From Sphingobium sp. (GTDB lineage Bacteria; Pseudomonadota; Alphaproteobacteria; Sphingomonadales; Sphingomonadaceae): a stretch of 7,425 nucleotides of DNA. Made by a program: the position numbers and the translations under genes. The notes under the pieces are model-generated. The model worked only from the letters and a program-made list of their open reading frames with translations, was not told where the DNA came from and made no database searches. Below are positions 1-6,679 of the stretch, one piece after another (the stretch's first letter is position 1; each line of letters opens with the position of its first letter). Where the stretch lies: positions 1 through 7,425 of the forward strand of contig JASBTC010000210.1 in the NCBI GenBank assembly GCA_030148625.1, given 5' to 3'.

Positions 1-141
1 CGCGGCGGCGACCCAAGCGCTGTCGGCGTGGACGAGCAACGGCACCGGCAGGATCAGCAAGGCATAGAGCAGCATCGAGGTCTTGCGTGCGGCGTTGACG
101 CTCCATCCGCGCGTCATCAGCAGCGACGGCAGGAAGCCGCC
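1..141 (-). pseudogene. Internal fragment of an ExuT-like MFS transporter (minus strand)
   Basis: Read on the minus strand, this stretch is an open frame of exactly 47 codons, beginning GGFLPSLL and containing NAARKTSML and LILPVPLLVHADSAW. By eye it matches the membrane region of the plus-strand transporter encoded at 346-486 in 34 of 47 residues, with ordinary third-position differences. It is therefore a real diverged homologue and not an exact inverted copy. The segment covers the loop after transmembrane helix 8, helix 9 and the start of helix 10. Upstream of the GGF codons (above base 141) the MFS similarity stops abruptly and plus-strand transporter sequence begins. Downstream it runs off the window edge. 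As seen it lacks a start and the whole N-terminal half, so it is a broken gene or a chimeric contig end. No function can be assigned to the fragment alone. Confidence 0.65.
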
Positions 142-798
142 GCGCCGAAAGTCCCGTGGCGATCGCTGCTGACCGATCAGCGCCAATGGGCGGTGATCCT
201 CGCCAAGGCGCTGACCGATCAGGTCTGGTGGTTCCTGCTCTTCTTCATGCCGGACCTGTTCCACCGGCTGTTCGGCTTGAGCCAGGGCACGCTCGGCCTG
301 CCGGTCGCGCTCGTCTATTTCATGGCGGCGCTGGGCGGGCTCACCGGCGGCTATCTGCCTGCGCGGATGATGAAGGCGGGCAAAAGCCTCAACGCCGCGC
401 GCAAGACGACGATGCTGATCTACGCGCTGCTGATCCTGCCGGTGCCGTTGCTCGTCCATGCCGAAAGCGCCTGGATCGCCGCGCTGATCCTCGGCCTCGC
501 CTTGTTTGCGCATCAGGGTTTCTCGACCAACGTCTTCGGCCTGACCACCGACATCTTCCCTGCGCGCATCGTCGGTTCGGCGATCGGCATCGGCGCCTTC
601 GCGGGCAATCTCAGCGGCATGGGCATGATCGAGTTCGCCGGCTGGTCGCTCGATGCCGGCCATGGCTATCTGCCGATGCTGCTGGTCTGTGCGGTGACCT
701 ATCTGCTCGCGCTGATGGCGGTCCAGCTGATCCTGCCCCGAATCGTCGCGGATGATGAGGATCTGCCCGGCGAAGCGCCGCCCATCCTCGCCCACTGA
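133..798 (+). CDS. MFS transporter, ExuT-like (ACS family), C-terminal half, 5'-truncated
   Basis: The protein looks like the second half of an anion:cation symporter family carrier of the hexuronate/galactonate (ExuT) type, an inner-membrane importer of anionic sugars. Family-like sequence starts around APKVPWRSLL (about 142) and runs through ILAKALTDQVWWFLLFFMPD, the NAARKT loop, the AHQGFSTNVF helix and a last helix before the acidic tail. Six hydrophobic segments are visible, matching helices 7-12. The family normally has about 420-450 residues, so roughly the first 200 are missing. The frame is open to the left edge and has a GTG at 28, but that codon lies within antisense sequence of another transporter fragment and has no convincing ribosome binding site, so I do not accept it as the start. 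The stop is at 796-798. It precedes the oxidoreductase genes closely and in the same direction, so an intact version would probably be co-transcribed with them. The substrate is unknown. Confidence 0.72.
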   Translation, partial: EAAAPKVPWRSLLTDQRQWAVILAKALTDQVWWFLLFFMPDLFHRLFGLSQGTLGLPVALVYFMAALGGLTGGYLPARMMKAGKSLNAARKTTMLIYALLILPVPLLVHAESAWIAALILGLALFAHQGFSTNVFGLTTDIFPARIVGSAIGIGAFAGNLSGMGMIEFAGWSLDAGHGYLPMLLVCAVTYLLALMAVQLILPRIVADDEDLPGEAPPILAH

Positions 799-806
799 GA
801 GCAAGA

Positions 807-851
807 ATGAAGATCACCCTCTTTGCAAACAGACAGGATCATGTCATATGA
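807..851 (+). CDS. Possible 14-codon mini-ORF coupled to the reductase gene
   Basis: An ATG at 807 opens a 14-residue frame (MKITLFANRQDHVI) whose TGA at 849-851 overlaps the reductase ATG at 848 as ATGA, the same arrangement seen between the next two genes. A purine-rich GAGAG lies 5 bases before the ATG. It begins 8 bases after the transporter stop. The peptide has no run of one amino acid that would suggest classical attenuation, and I recognise no family. It could be a translational-coupling leader, the remnant of a deleted gene, or chance. Expression is not shown by the sequence. Confidence 0.25.
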   Translation: MKITLFANRQDHVI

Positions 852-1768
852 CAGCGATGTCAGACAATCTTCCCCCGCCGCCTGCAACGCTCCCGCTCGG
901 CCGGAGCGGCCTCTCCGTTTCCCCGATCGCCTGGGGCATGTGGCGCTTTGGCGGCGACGACGTCGCGGCGGCGCGCGCGCGGGTCGAGGCGGCATTGGAA
1001 GCGGGTGTGACCCTGTTCGACACCGCCGATATCTATGGCCCCGACAATGGCGAGCCGTTCGGCGCGGCGGAGGCTTTGCTCGGCCGCGTCTTTGCCGAAG
1101 CGCCGGCGCTGCGTGATTCCATGGTGCTGGCGACCAAGGGCGGCATCGTCATGGGCACACCCTATGATTCGAGCGCATCCTATCTGGCGTCCGCGATCGA
1201 TGCATCGCTGGCACGGCTGGGCGTCGAGCGTGTCGAGCTGTGGCAGATCCATCGTCCCGATATGCTGACGCACCCGCAGGAAGCGGCACGCGCGCTCGAG
1301 GACGCCCACCGCGCGGGCAAGATCGCCGCGATCGGCGTGTCCAATCACAATGTGGCGCAGACAGCGGCGCTCGCGAAGTTTCTGACGCTTCCGTTGGCCA
1401 GCCATCAGCCCGAATTCTCGCCTCTGGCGCTCGGACCGCTCACCGACGGCGTGCTCGATCAGGCGATGGCGGAGGAAATGGCGGTGCTCGCCTGGTCGCC
1501 GCTCGGCGGCGGTCGCCTCGCAAAACCGCTCGACGATCATGTCCATGCCGTTGCCGCGCTGCTCGATGCCAAAGCCGAGGTCTATGGCGTGTCGCGCGCC
1601 GCCGCTGCCTATAGCTGGATCATGGCGCATCCCGCGCACCCGATCCCGATCGTGGGCACCCAGACGCCGGACTGGATCCGGGAGATACCACAGGCGCTGA
1701 AGCCCAGATGGACGCGCGCCGAATGGTACGCCGTTTTGCAGACATCGATGGGGGAGAGGCTGCCATGA
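848..1768 (+). CDS. Aldo/keto reductase, YdhF/SmoB-like
   Basis: This is a cytoplasmic NAD(P)H-dependent oxidoreductase of the aldo/keto reductase (TIM-barrel) superfamily, which reduces aldehydes and sugar carbonyls. The catalytic tetrad is present: Asp58 and Tyr63 in FDTADIYG, Lys97 in LATKGG and His135 in LWQIHRPD. The IHRPD box, GVSNHN (163-168), AWSPLGGGRL (215-224) and the cofactor-loop-like PIPIVGTQ (265-272) are typical of the E. coli YdhF group, to which sulfoquinovose-pathway SmoB also belongs. The 306-residue length is normal. An in-frame ATG at 752 would start inside the upstream gene. I chose 848 because AGGA at 835-838 is well spaced and because the first residues before the family-like LPLGRSGLSVS are then a short Pro-rich tail; the ATG at 857 is a weaker alternative. 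The gene ends in ATGA, shared with the monooxygenase start, so the two are very likely translated together. The natural substrate is not determined. The pairing suggests it reduces the aldehyde left after oxidative desulfonation. Confidence 0.88.
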   Translation: MTAMSDNLPPPPATLPLGRSGLSVSPIAWGMWRFGGDDVAAARARVEAALEAGVTLFDTADIYGPDNGEPFGAAEALLGRVFAEAPALRDSMVLATKGGIVMGTPYDSSASYLASAIDASLARLGVERVELWQIHRPDMLTHPQEAARALEDAHRAGKIAAIGVSNHNVAQTAALAKFLTLPLASHQPEFSPLALGPLTDGVLDQAMAEEMAVLAWSPLGGGRLAKPLDDHVHAVAALLDAKAEVYGVSRAAAAYSWIMAHPAHPIPIVGTQTPDWIREIPQALKPRWTRAEWYAVLQTSMGERLP

Positions 1769-2829
1769 CCAAGGGCGCTTGCGAGATCAGCTGGTTTTCG
1801 GCCCTGTGCGACGATGATTACGAGTTTCTCGGCGTTCCCGACGCCAAACTCAAATCGAGCTGGGAGCATTGCCGCGATATCGTGATGCAAGCCGAAAGCG
1901 GCGGATTCGACAATATCCTGCTGCCCTCCGGCTATGCGCTGGGCATCGACACGACGGCCTTCGCGGCGGCGATCGCGACTCTGGTCAAGCGCATCCGCCT
2001 GCTAATGGCGGTCCGCATCGGCGAAACCTGGCCGCCGCAGCTTGCGCGCCAGATCGCGACGATCGACCGCATCCTGGGCGGCCGGTTGACCGTCAACATC
2101 ATCTCGTCCGACATGCCGGGGGAAACGCTGGCATCGGCGCCGCGCTACGCCCGCACGGTCGAGGCGATGCATATCCTCAAGACTTTGCTCAATGGCGAAG
2201 CGCTCGACCATGACGGCGAGTTCTGGAAGCTCAAGCTCGATCCGCCGCGCATCGGCACCGTGTCAGGCAAGGCGCCGCAACTCTATTTCGGTGGTCTTTC
2301 CCCCGATGCGCGCGAAGCGGCGGCCAAGGGATGCGATGTCTATCTGATGTGGCCCGACCGGCAGGAGGCGGTTCGCGAGATCATCGCCGACATGACCGCG
2401 CGTGCGGCGAACCATGGCCGCACCCTGCGCTTCGGTTATCGCGCCCATGTCGTCGTGCGCGACACCGAGGCGGAGGCACGTATCGCGGCCGACCGGTTGC
2501 TGTCGAAGCTCGACGCGCAGACCGGGGCGGCGATCAAGGCCAAGTCGCTCGATTCGACCTCGGCCGGGGTCAATGCGCAGGTCGCGTTGCGTGAAGCGGC
2601 GTCGGACGACGGCTATGCCGAGGAGAATCTATGGACCGGCATCGGCCGGGCACGCTCGGGCTGCGGCGCCGCGATCGTCGGCGATCCCGATCAAGTGCTG
2701 GCAAAGCTCGAAAGCTATCGCGCCATGGGGATCGAGGCGTTCATCCTGTCGGGTTACCCCCATGCGGCGGAGGCCGACCTGTTCGCGCGCCATGTCCTGC
2801 CCAGGATCGATCACGGCCCGCTGGTTTAG
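1765..2829 (+). CDS. LLM-class FMNH2-dependent monooxygenase, SsuD-like
   Basis: The 354-residue protein follows the alkanesulfonate monooxygenase (SsuD) pattern along its whole length. SsuD-type enzymes use FMNH2 from a partner reductase plus O2 to cleave a C-S bond, releasing sulfite and an aldehyde. Shared landmarks are the early ISWF strand, RYARTVEAM, PQLYFGG (171-177), DVYLMW, FGYRAHVVVRDT, LWTGIGRARSGCGAAIVGD and the C-terminal FILSGYPH. Residues corresponding to E. coli SsuD Trp196, Arg226, His228, Arg297 and Tyr331 are kept, here at the same numbers. The positions of SsuD His11 and Cys54 appear to be Cys15 and Leu59, so substrate choice may differ. The start at 1765 overlaps the reductase stop by 4 bases and follows a strong GGGGAGAGG (1750-1758); an in-frame ATG at 1708 lies inside the reductase gene. 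No flavin reductase gene is in view. Family confidence is high, substrate confidence low. Confidence 0.9.
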   Translation: MTKGACEISWFSALCDDDYEFLGVPDAKLKSSWEHCRDIVMQAESGGFDNILLPSGYALGIDTTAFAAAIATLVKRIRLLMAVRIGETWPPQLARQIATIDRILGGRLTVNIISSDMPGETLASAPRYARTVEAMHILKTLLNGEALDHDGEFWKLKLDPPRIGTVSGKAPQLYFGGLSPDAREAAAKGCDVYLMWPDRQEAVREIIADMTARAANHGRTLRFGYRAHVVVRDTEAEARIAADRLLSKLDAQTGAAIKAKSLDSTSAGVNAQVALREAASDDGYAEENLWTGIGRARSGCGAAIVGDPDQVLAKLESYRAMGIEAFILSGYPHAAEADLFARHVLPRIDHGPLV

Positions 2830-2860
2830 GCAAAACCCGCCCTCCGCGTCATTGCGGTGA

Positions 2861-4171
2861 TCAGTCGACCCAGTCCGCACGCAGCGGCTTCGCCGCCAGC
2901 GCCATGAGCAATGCGGCAAGCAGGTAGAAAACCAGCGCGATCAGCATCGCGATGCGCAACGCGCCGTCGCCATAGCCCGCGGTGAGCGCATCGGAGAGCG
3001 CGCCCAGCGCGAACGTACCGCCGCCGATCCCGACCAGATTGTTGATCAGCAGGAAGCTGGCCGATGCCGTCGCGCGCATTTCCGGCGGGACGAGATGCTG
3101 GACCGCGGTGATCACCGGACCGAGCCAGACATAGGCCAGCGCCTGCGGGATGATGAACAAGGCGAAAGCCAGGGCGACCGAGCCCGAGAGGATGCCCGCG
3201 GCGAAAAGCGGGGCGGCGAGCAGAAAGGCGAGCGCGGGGATGCTTGCGAAACGCCCGCGATCGCGCGCGCCGAACCGGTCGCCGATCATGCCGCCGCCGA
3301 GCACGCCGGCGACGCCGCCGAGCAGCAGCACCCCGCCATAGAATTGCGACGTCTGGACAAGGTCGAGCCCGAAGCTGCGCTGGAGAAGCTGGGGAAACCA
3401 GAACGCGAAGCCATAGCCGAGCATCGAGCTCGATGCGGCGCCGAGCGCGAGCAGCCAGAAGCTGCGCTTCTTCGCAAGCATCGGAAACACCGCCTTGAGC
3501 GGAGTCGTCTGGGACGACTTCGGCGCGCGGGCGGGTTCGCGGACGATCAGGCGGAACAGCGGTGCGATGACGACCCCGGCAAGGCCGACCGCGACAAAGG
3601 CGGCGCGCCAGTCGACCCTGGCCGCGATATAGCCGCCGAACATGACGCCGAGCGCTGCGCCCAATGGAATGCCGAGCGAATAGACCGCCAGCGCGCGGGC
3701 GCGTTCGCGCGGCGGGAAATAATCGGCGATCAATGCATAGGACGGCGCGACGCCGCCCGCTTCGCCCACACCGACGCCGAGCCGCGCGAGGAAGAGTTGC
3801 CAGAAGCTCGTCGCCATGCCGCACAAGGCGGTGAAGCCGCTCCACACCGCGAGCGATCCGGTGATGACCCAGGTGCGGCTGGTGCGGTCGGCCAGCAATG
3901 CGAGCGGGACCGCCAGCGTCGAATAAAGCGCGGCGAAGGCGATGCCGCCGAGTACGCCGAGTTGCGTATCGGTCAGCTTCAGCTCGGCCTTGATCGGGCC
4001 TGCGAGGATGCCGAGGATCTGCCGGTCGACGAAATTGAAGGTGTAGACCAGCAACAGCATCGCCAGCACGGCGAAACGATAGCGGGAAATGCCCTCTCCC
4101 CCTTGCGGGGAAGAGGGCAGGGAGTCCGGCATGGGGGCGGAAAAGGAAGCGCTGGAGTCCGTATCGGTCAC
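2861..4171 (-). CDS. MFS transporter, spinster-like
   Basis: This 436-residue, 12-helix inner-membrane carrier resembles the spinster-like MFS group common in sphingomonads. Visible landmarks are YTFNFVDRQILGILAGPIK (43-61), LADRTSRT after helix 2 (93-100), GVGVGEAGG (132-140), DYFPPRERARA (150-160), the second-half loop GDRFGARDRGR (297-307) and PPEMRATASA (362-371). The start is GTG at 4171-4169, preceded by AAGGGA at a good distance. ATG at 4132 is an alternative, since family similarity begins only at about RYRF (30). The N-terminal tail is odd: residues 19-27 (PSSPQGGEG) are encoded by a near-perfect hairpin, described separately. The gene lies 70 bases behind the TonB receptor on the same strand, so co-transcription is likely, and it converges on the monooxygenase gene with a 31-base gap. 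The substrate is unknown; the context suggests that it moves the receptor's ligand across the inner membrane. Confidence 0.87.
   Translation of the reverse strand: MTDTDSSASFSAPMPDSLPSSPQGGEGISRYRFAVLAMLLLVYTFNFVDRQILGILAGPIKAELKLTDTQLGVLGGIAFAALYSTLAVPLALLADRTSRTWVITGSLAVWSGFTALCGMATSFWQLFLARLGVGVGEAGGVAPSYALIADYFPPRERARALAVYSLGIPLGAALGVMFGGYIAARVDWRAAFVAVGLAGVVIAPLFRLIVREPARAPKSSQTTPLKAVFPMLAKKRSFWLLALGAASSSMLGYGFAFWFPQLLQRSFGLDLVQTSQFYGGVLLLGGVAGVLGGGMIGDRFGARDRGRFASIPALAFLLAAPLFAAGILSGSVALAFALFIIPQALAYVWLGPVITAVQHLVPPEMRATASASFLLINNLVGIGGGTFALGALSDALTAGYGDGALRIAMLIALVFYLLAALLMALAAKPLRADWVD
4091..4118 (-). repeat. GC-rich hairpin repeat inside the MFS coding start
   Basis: Two 12-base arms (4091-4102 and 4107-4118) pair around a 4-base loop. 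In the mRNA sense (minus strand) the loop is GCAA, a GNRA-type tetraloop, and the single imperfect pair is a U-G wobble. It encodes residues 19-27 of the spinster-like MFS tail, before the first membrane helix. Its arms (CCCTCT...AGAGGG) resemble the hairpins at 4191-4218 and 7395-7411, which suggests a dispersed palindromic element that has landed in, or been captured by, the reading frame. A folding role in translation is possible but not shown. Confidence 0.55.
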
Positions 4172-4190
4172 GTGACGCTTTCCCTTCCCC

Positions 4191-4218
4191 GCCTCTCCCC
4201 GCCGGCGGAGGGAGAGGC
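4191..4218 (-). repeat. Intercistronic GC-rich hairpin between receptor and MFS genes
   Basis: A perfect 9-base stem (GCCTCTCCC at 4191-4199 with GGGAGAGGC at 4210-4218) encloses a 10-base GC-rich loop. It sits between the receptor stop and the purine-rich ribosome binding site of the MFS gene. No T-run follows on the minus strand, so it is not a standard intrinsic terminator. It may reduce read-through, protect the receptor mRNA 3' end, or mask the downstream binding site. It may also simply be a copy of the palindromic element seen at 4091-4118. Confidence 0.5.
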
Positions 4219-4225
4219 TGACCTG

Positions 4226-4250
4226 ATCAGAATTTCAGAAATCAGAATTT
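4226..4250 (-). repeat. In-frame 15-base duplication over the receptor stop codon
   Basis: ATCAGAATTT occurs at 4226-4235 and again at 4241-4250, a 15-base period. On the coding strand the receptor ends L-K-F-stop. The next five codons read F-L-K-F-stop in the same frame, so both the C-terminal Lys-Phe and the TGA are repeated. The repeat spans the end of the receptor gene and the start of the following intercistronic gap. Confidence 0.6.
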
Positions 4251-6635
4251 GAGGCCCAGCGTCACGAACAGCTGGCGCGGATTGCCGTAAAAGGCGGTCG
4301 CGATGCCCTCACGGCCGAGCGATGGCGTGATGTTGCCGGCCGCATTGATGATAGGCTGGCCGGTGACCGGGTCGCTCGTCGCGAACTGATAGCCCGAGGT
4401 GATGTATCTCTTGTCGGTGATGTTCTTGGCGTGGAGCCCGATCGAGTAGCGATCCCCGTCCGAATTCCACACCAGGCTCGCATCGAGCAGCGCATAGCCG
4501 GGCTGGTCGAGAAAGGGGCTGGGGGTTTCGAACTGGGTGGTGCGGCTGCGATAGGACAAGGTGGTCGATGCGTTGATCATGCCCGATGCTGCGGCAAAAC
4601 TGGCGCCGAGCGTTGCCGAGCCCGTCCATTTCGGCGTGTTCTGGATCTTGCGGAAATCGGAAACGTCGACTGCCTTGCCCGCGATGATCGTGTCGAAACG
4701 ATCATATTTGGCATCGATATAGCCGAGCGTGCCGGACAGGGTGATCTGCGATCCCGCGCCTGCAAAACCGCGAGCGAAGCGCGCGGTCGCCTCAGCCTCG
4801 ACACCCTTGAAACTGGCTGCCGCGGCGTTGGTGGTGACGCCGGCGAATCCCTCATAGACGCCATCATTATTGGCATCGACGCCGACCGATCCGGGGATCT
4901 GCACATTCTTGTAATCGGCATAGAAGCCGGTGAGCGCGAAGGTCAGCGCGCGATCGAAGGCCGATCCCTTGATGCCGATCTCGTAGCTGTCGACTTCCTC
5001 GGGCTCGAACAGGAAGAAGTCGTAGATCTCCTGATAGCTGGGAGGGCCGGCGACGCCATCGGTGTTGGGCGTGATGTTCGCGCTGCCGCGCGGATCGAAG
5101 CCGCCGCCCTTGAAGCCCTTGGCATAGGATGCATAGACCATCAGGTCCCGGCTTGGCTTGAAATTGATCGAGGCGCGGGGCGTGAATTTCTCGAAGGTCG
5201 CCTTGCCGCGGAAATCGGTGATCGGCGCGCCGAGCCCGGTACCCGTGCCGCCGAAGATCGGATCGGCACCGCCCAGGCGGTTCTGCTTGAAGATATAGGA
5301 ATTGCGCGTGTCGCGGGTGAAGCGGCCGCCGGCCGAGATGCTTACCCAATCGGTCAGATCATAGGTGAAGTCGCCGAACACCGACCAGGTGTCGGTGCGG
5401 ACGTCGCCGCGAGTCTGCTGTCCGAAACCGCCGGCGAGCGGAACGCCGATCAGCGGCCCGGTGGTCGCGAGCACCACGTCGAACAGCGTCGCCGCCTTGG
5501 CATCCAGATAATAGAAGCCGACTAGGCCGTTGAGCTTGTCGCTTTCGTAGAGCAGCTGGAATTCCTGGCTGATCTGTTCGTTGCGATAGACCGCGGGAAC
5601 ATCGACATCGACCGTCGGCAAGGCGTCGAAATCGATCGGTGTGAAGCTGGTATCCTTGCGCCATGCCGAGATGCTGCGCAGCGTCACCGCGTCCGACAGC
5701 TGCGCCGAGATGTTCATCGCGAGACCATAGGCCTCCACATCCTGCTTCGGCCTGTTGAGCCCGGCGCGCGTGTCATAGACATCATCGAGCACCGGCGCGC
5801 CCGAGAACAGACCGGGGATCAGCCGGTGGCCGTTGCGCGGATCGGATTTGTCGCGAGTATAATCGCCCGAAATGCGGATCAGGAAACGGTCGTCGGGCGA
5901 TCCGAACTCGACGGTGCCGCGCCCGGCCCAGACGTCCTTGTTGTAATTCTCAAGCCCCGGAATGTTGAGATTGTCGCCAAAACCGCCGCGCGACAGCCGC
6001 GCCAGCGATCCACCGATCCGCAGCATGTCGCCGATCGGTGCGCTGACGGTGAGGACTCCGTCGGCCTGGTCGTAGCTGCCATAGGTGGCGCGCAGCTTGA
6101 CCTGGAAATCGTCGGGCAGGCGCTTGGTGACATATTTGATCGCGCCGCCGATCGTGTTGCGGCCGTAAAGCGTACCCTGCGGCCCGCGCAGCACTTCGAT
6201 GCGTTCGACGTCGTAGATGTCGAGCACCGCGGCCTGGGGACGATTGAGATAGACATCGTCGAGATAGATGCCGACGCCCGCCTCGAAACCGGGCACCGGA
6301 TCCTGCTGGCCGACACCGCGGATGAAGGCGGTCAGCGTGTTGTTGGTGCCGCGCGAATTCTCGAGCGTGGTGTTGGGCGTGACGTTGGCGAGATCGGTGA
6401 TGTCGATCGCACCCGCGCGTTCGAGCTGCGCGCCCGAAAAGGCGGTGACCGCGATCGGCACGTCGAGCAGGCTTTCCTCACGGCGACGCGCGGTGACGAC
6501 GATGTCGCCGCTATCCTCTTCGGCAGCCGCTTCGGGCGCCGCGGCGTCCTGGGCGAAGGCGGGTTGCGCCGACAGCGCGGCGAGGGCGGCGCCCAGGCTG
6601 AACAGGGTGCGGCTGGACAGATTGATACGGGACAT
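4242..6635 (-). CDS. TonB-dependent outer-membrane receptor
   Basis: The 797-residue protein is a plug-and-barrel outer-membrane transporter that imports ligands using TonB/ExbBD energy. Residues 1-28 form a signal peptide (Arg near the start, hydrophobic Ala/Leu core, PAFA before Gln29). An Ala/Glu-rich linker is followed by a TonB box DIVVTA (44-49). The plug runs from about 55 to 170 and carries AFIRGVG (103-109), VGIYLDDVYL (121-130) and VERIEVLRGPQGTLYGRN (143-160). The remainder is barrel strands, ending in LFVTLGLKF with the terminal Phe expected of an outer-membrane beta-signal. The start at 6635 is chosen because GGGGAGGAG (6652-6644) lies 8 bases upstream and it begins the signal peptide; an earlier in-frame ATG at 6782 would overlap the divergent regulator gene. 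The architecture is that of the large receptor group expanded in sphingomonads, and no siderophore- or B12-specific feature is recognised. It probably forms a transcription unit with the downstream MFS gene under the TetR regulator. Confidence 0.93.
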   Translation of the reverse strand: MSRINLSSRTLFSLGAALAALSAQPAFAQDAAAPEAAAEEDSGDIVVTARRREESLLDVPIAVTAFSGAQLERAGAIDITDLANVTPNTTLENSRGTNNTLTAFIRGVGQQDPVPGFEAGVGIYLDDVYLNRPQAAVLDIYDVERIEVLRGPQGTLYGRNTIGGAIKYVTKRLPDDFQVKLRATYGSYDQADGVLTVSAPIGDMLRIGGSLARLSRGGFGDNLNIPGLENYNKDVWAGRGTVEFGSPDDRFLIRISGDYTRDKSDPRNGHRLIPGLFSGAPVLDDVYDTRAGLNRPKQDVEAYGLAMNISAQLSDAVTLRSISAWRKDTSFTPIDFDALPTVDVDVPAVYRNEQISQEFQLLYESDKLNGLVGFYYLDAKAATLFDVVLATTGPLIGVPLAGGFGQQTRGDVRTDTWSVFGDFTYDLTDWVSISAGGRFTRDTRNSYIFKQNRLGGADPIFGGTGTGLGAPITDFRGKATFEKFTPRASINFKPSRDLMVYASYAKGFKGGGFDPRGSANITPNTDGVAGPPSYQEIYDFFLFEPEEVDSYEIGIKGSAFDRALTFALTGFYADYKNVQIPGSVGVDANNDGVYEGFAGVTTNAAAASFKGVEAEATARFARGFAGAGSQITLSGTLGYIDAKYDRFDTIIAGKAVDVSDFRKIQNTPKWTGSATLGASFAAASGMINASTTLSYRSRTTQFETPSPFLDQPGYALLDASLVWNSDGDRYSIGLHAKNITDKRYITSGYQFATSDPVTGQPIINAAGNITPSLGREGIATAFYGNPRQLFVTLGLKF

Positions 6636-6679
6636 GGCTTTCACTCCTCCCCAAGACAAATGGCTCGACCTCTGGTGGG

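Noticed and set aside
28..132. GTG at 28 as the true start of the plus-strand transporter
   Set aside because: Residues encoded here are not transporter-like, the DNA is antisense to another transporter fragment, and no ribosome binding site precedes the GTG.
823..852. Promoter for the reductase operon (TTGCAA at 823 with TATGAC at 847)
   Set aside because: The -10 candidate would overlap the reductase start codon, leaving no leader with a ribosome binding site, and the gene spacing suggests read-through from upstream.
860..1639. Minus-strand open frame opposite the aldo/keto reductase
   Set aside because: The plus-strand gene has all four catalytic residues; this frame is its antisense shadow.
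2830..2860. Bidirectional terminator between the convergent monooxygenase and MFS genes
   Set aside because: Only a 4-base stem (CCGC/GCGG, 2844-2857) is present with no T-run on either strand, too weak to call.
2826..3845. Minus-strand Arg-rich open frame overlapping the MFS gene in another frame
   Set aside because: Same strand, shifted frame of a well-supported MFS protein; Arg/Ala-rich translation without membrane helices.
3095..4252. Long plus-strand open frame (385 codons) opposite the spinster-like MFS gene
   Set aside because: Its translation is Arg/Glu/Asp-rich without any domain and it lies antisense to a clear MFS gene; long open antisense frames are expected at this GC content.
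4431..5525. Plus-strand open frame (364 codons) opposite the TonB receptor
   Set aside because: Antisense to recognisable receptor barrel sequence, low-complexity composition, no family features.
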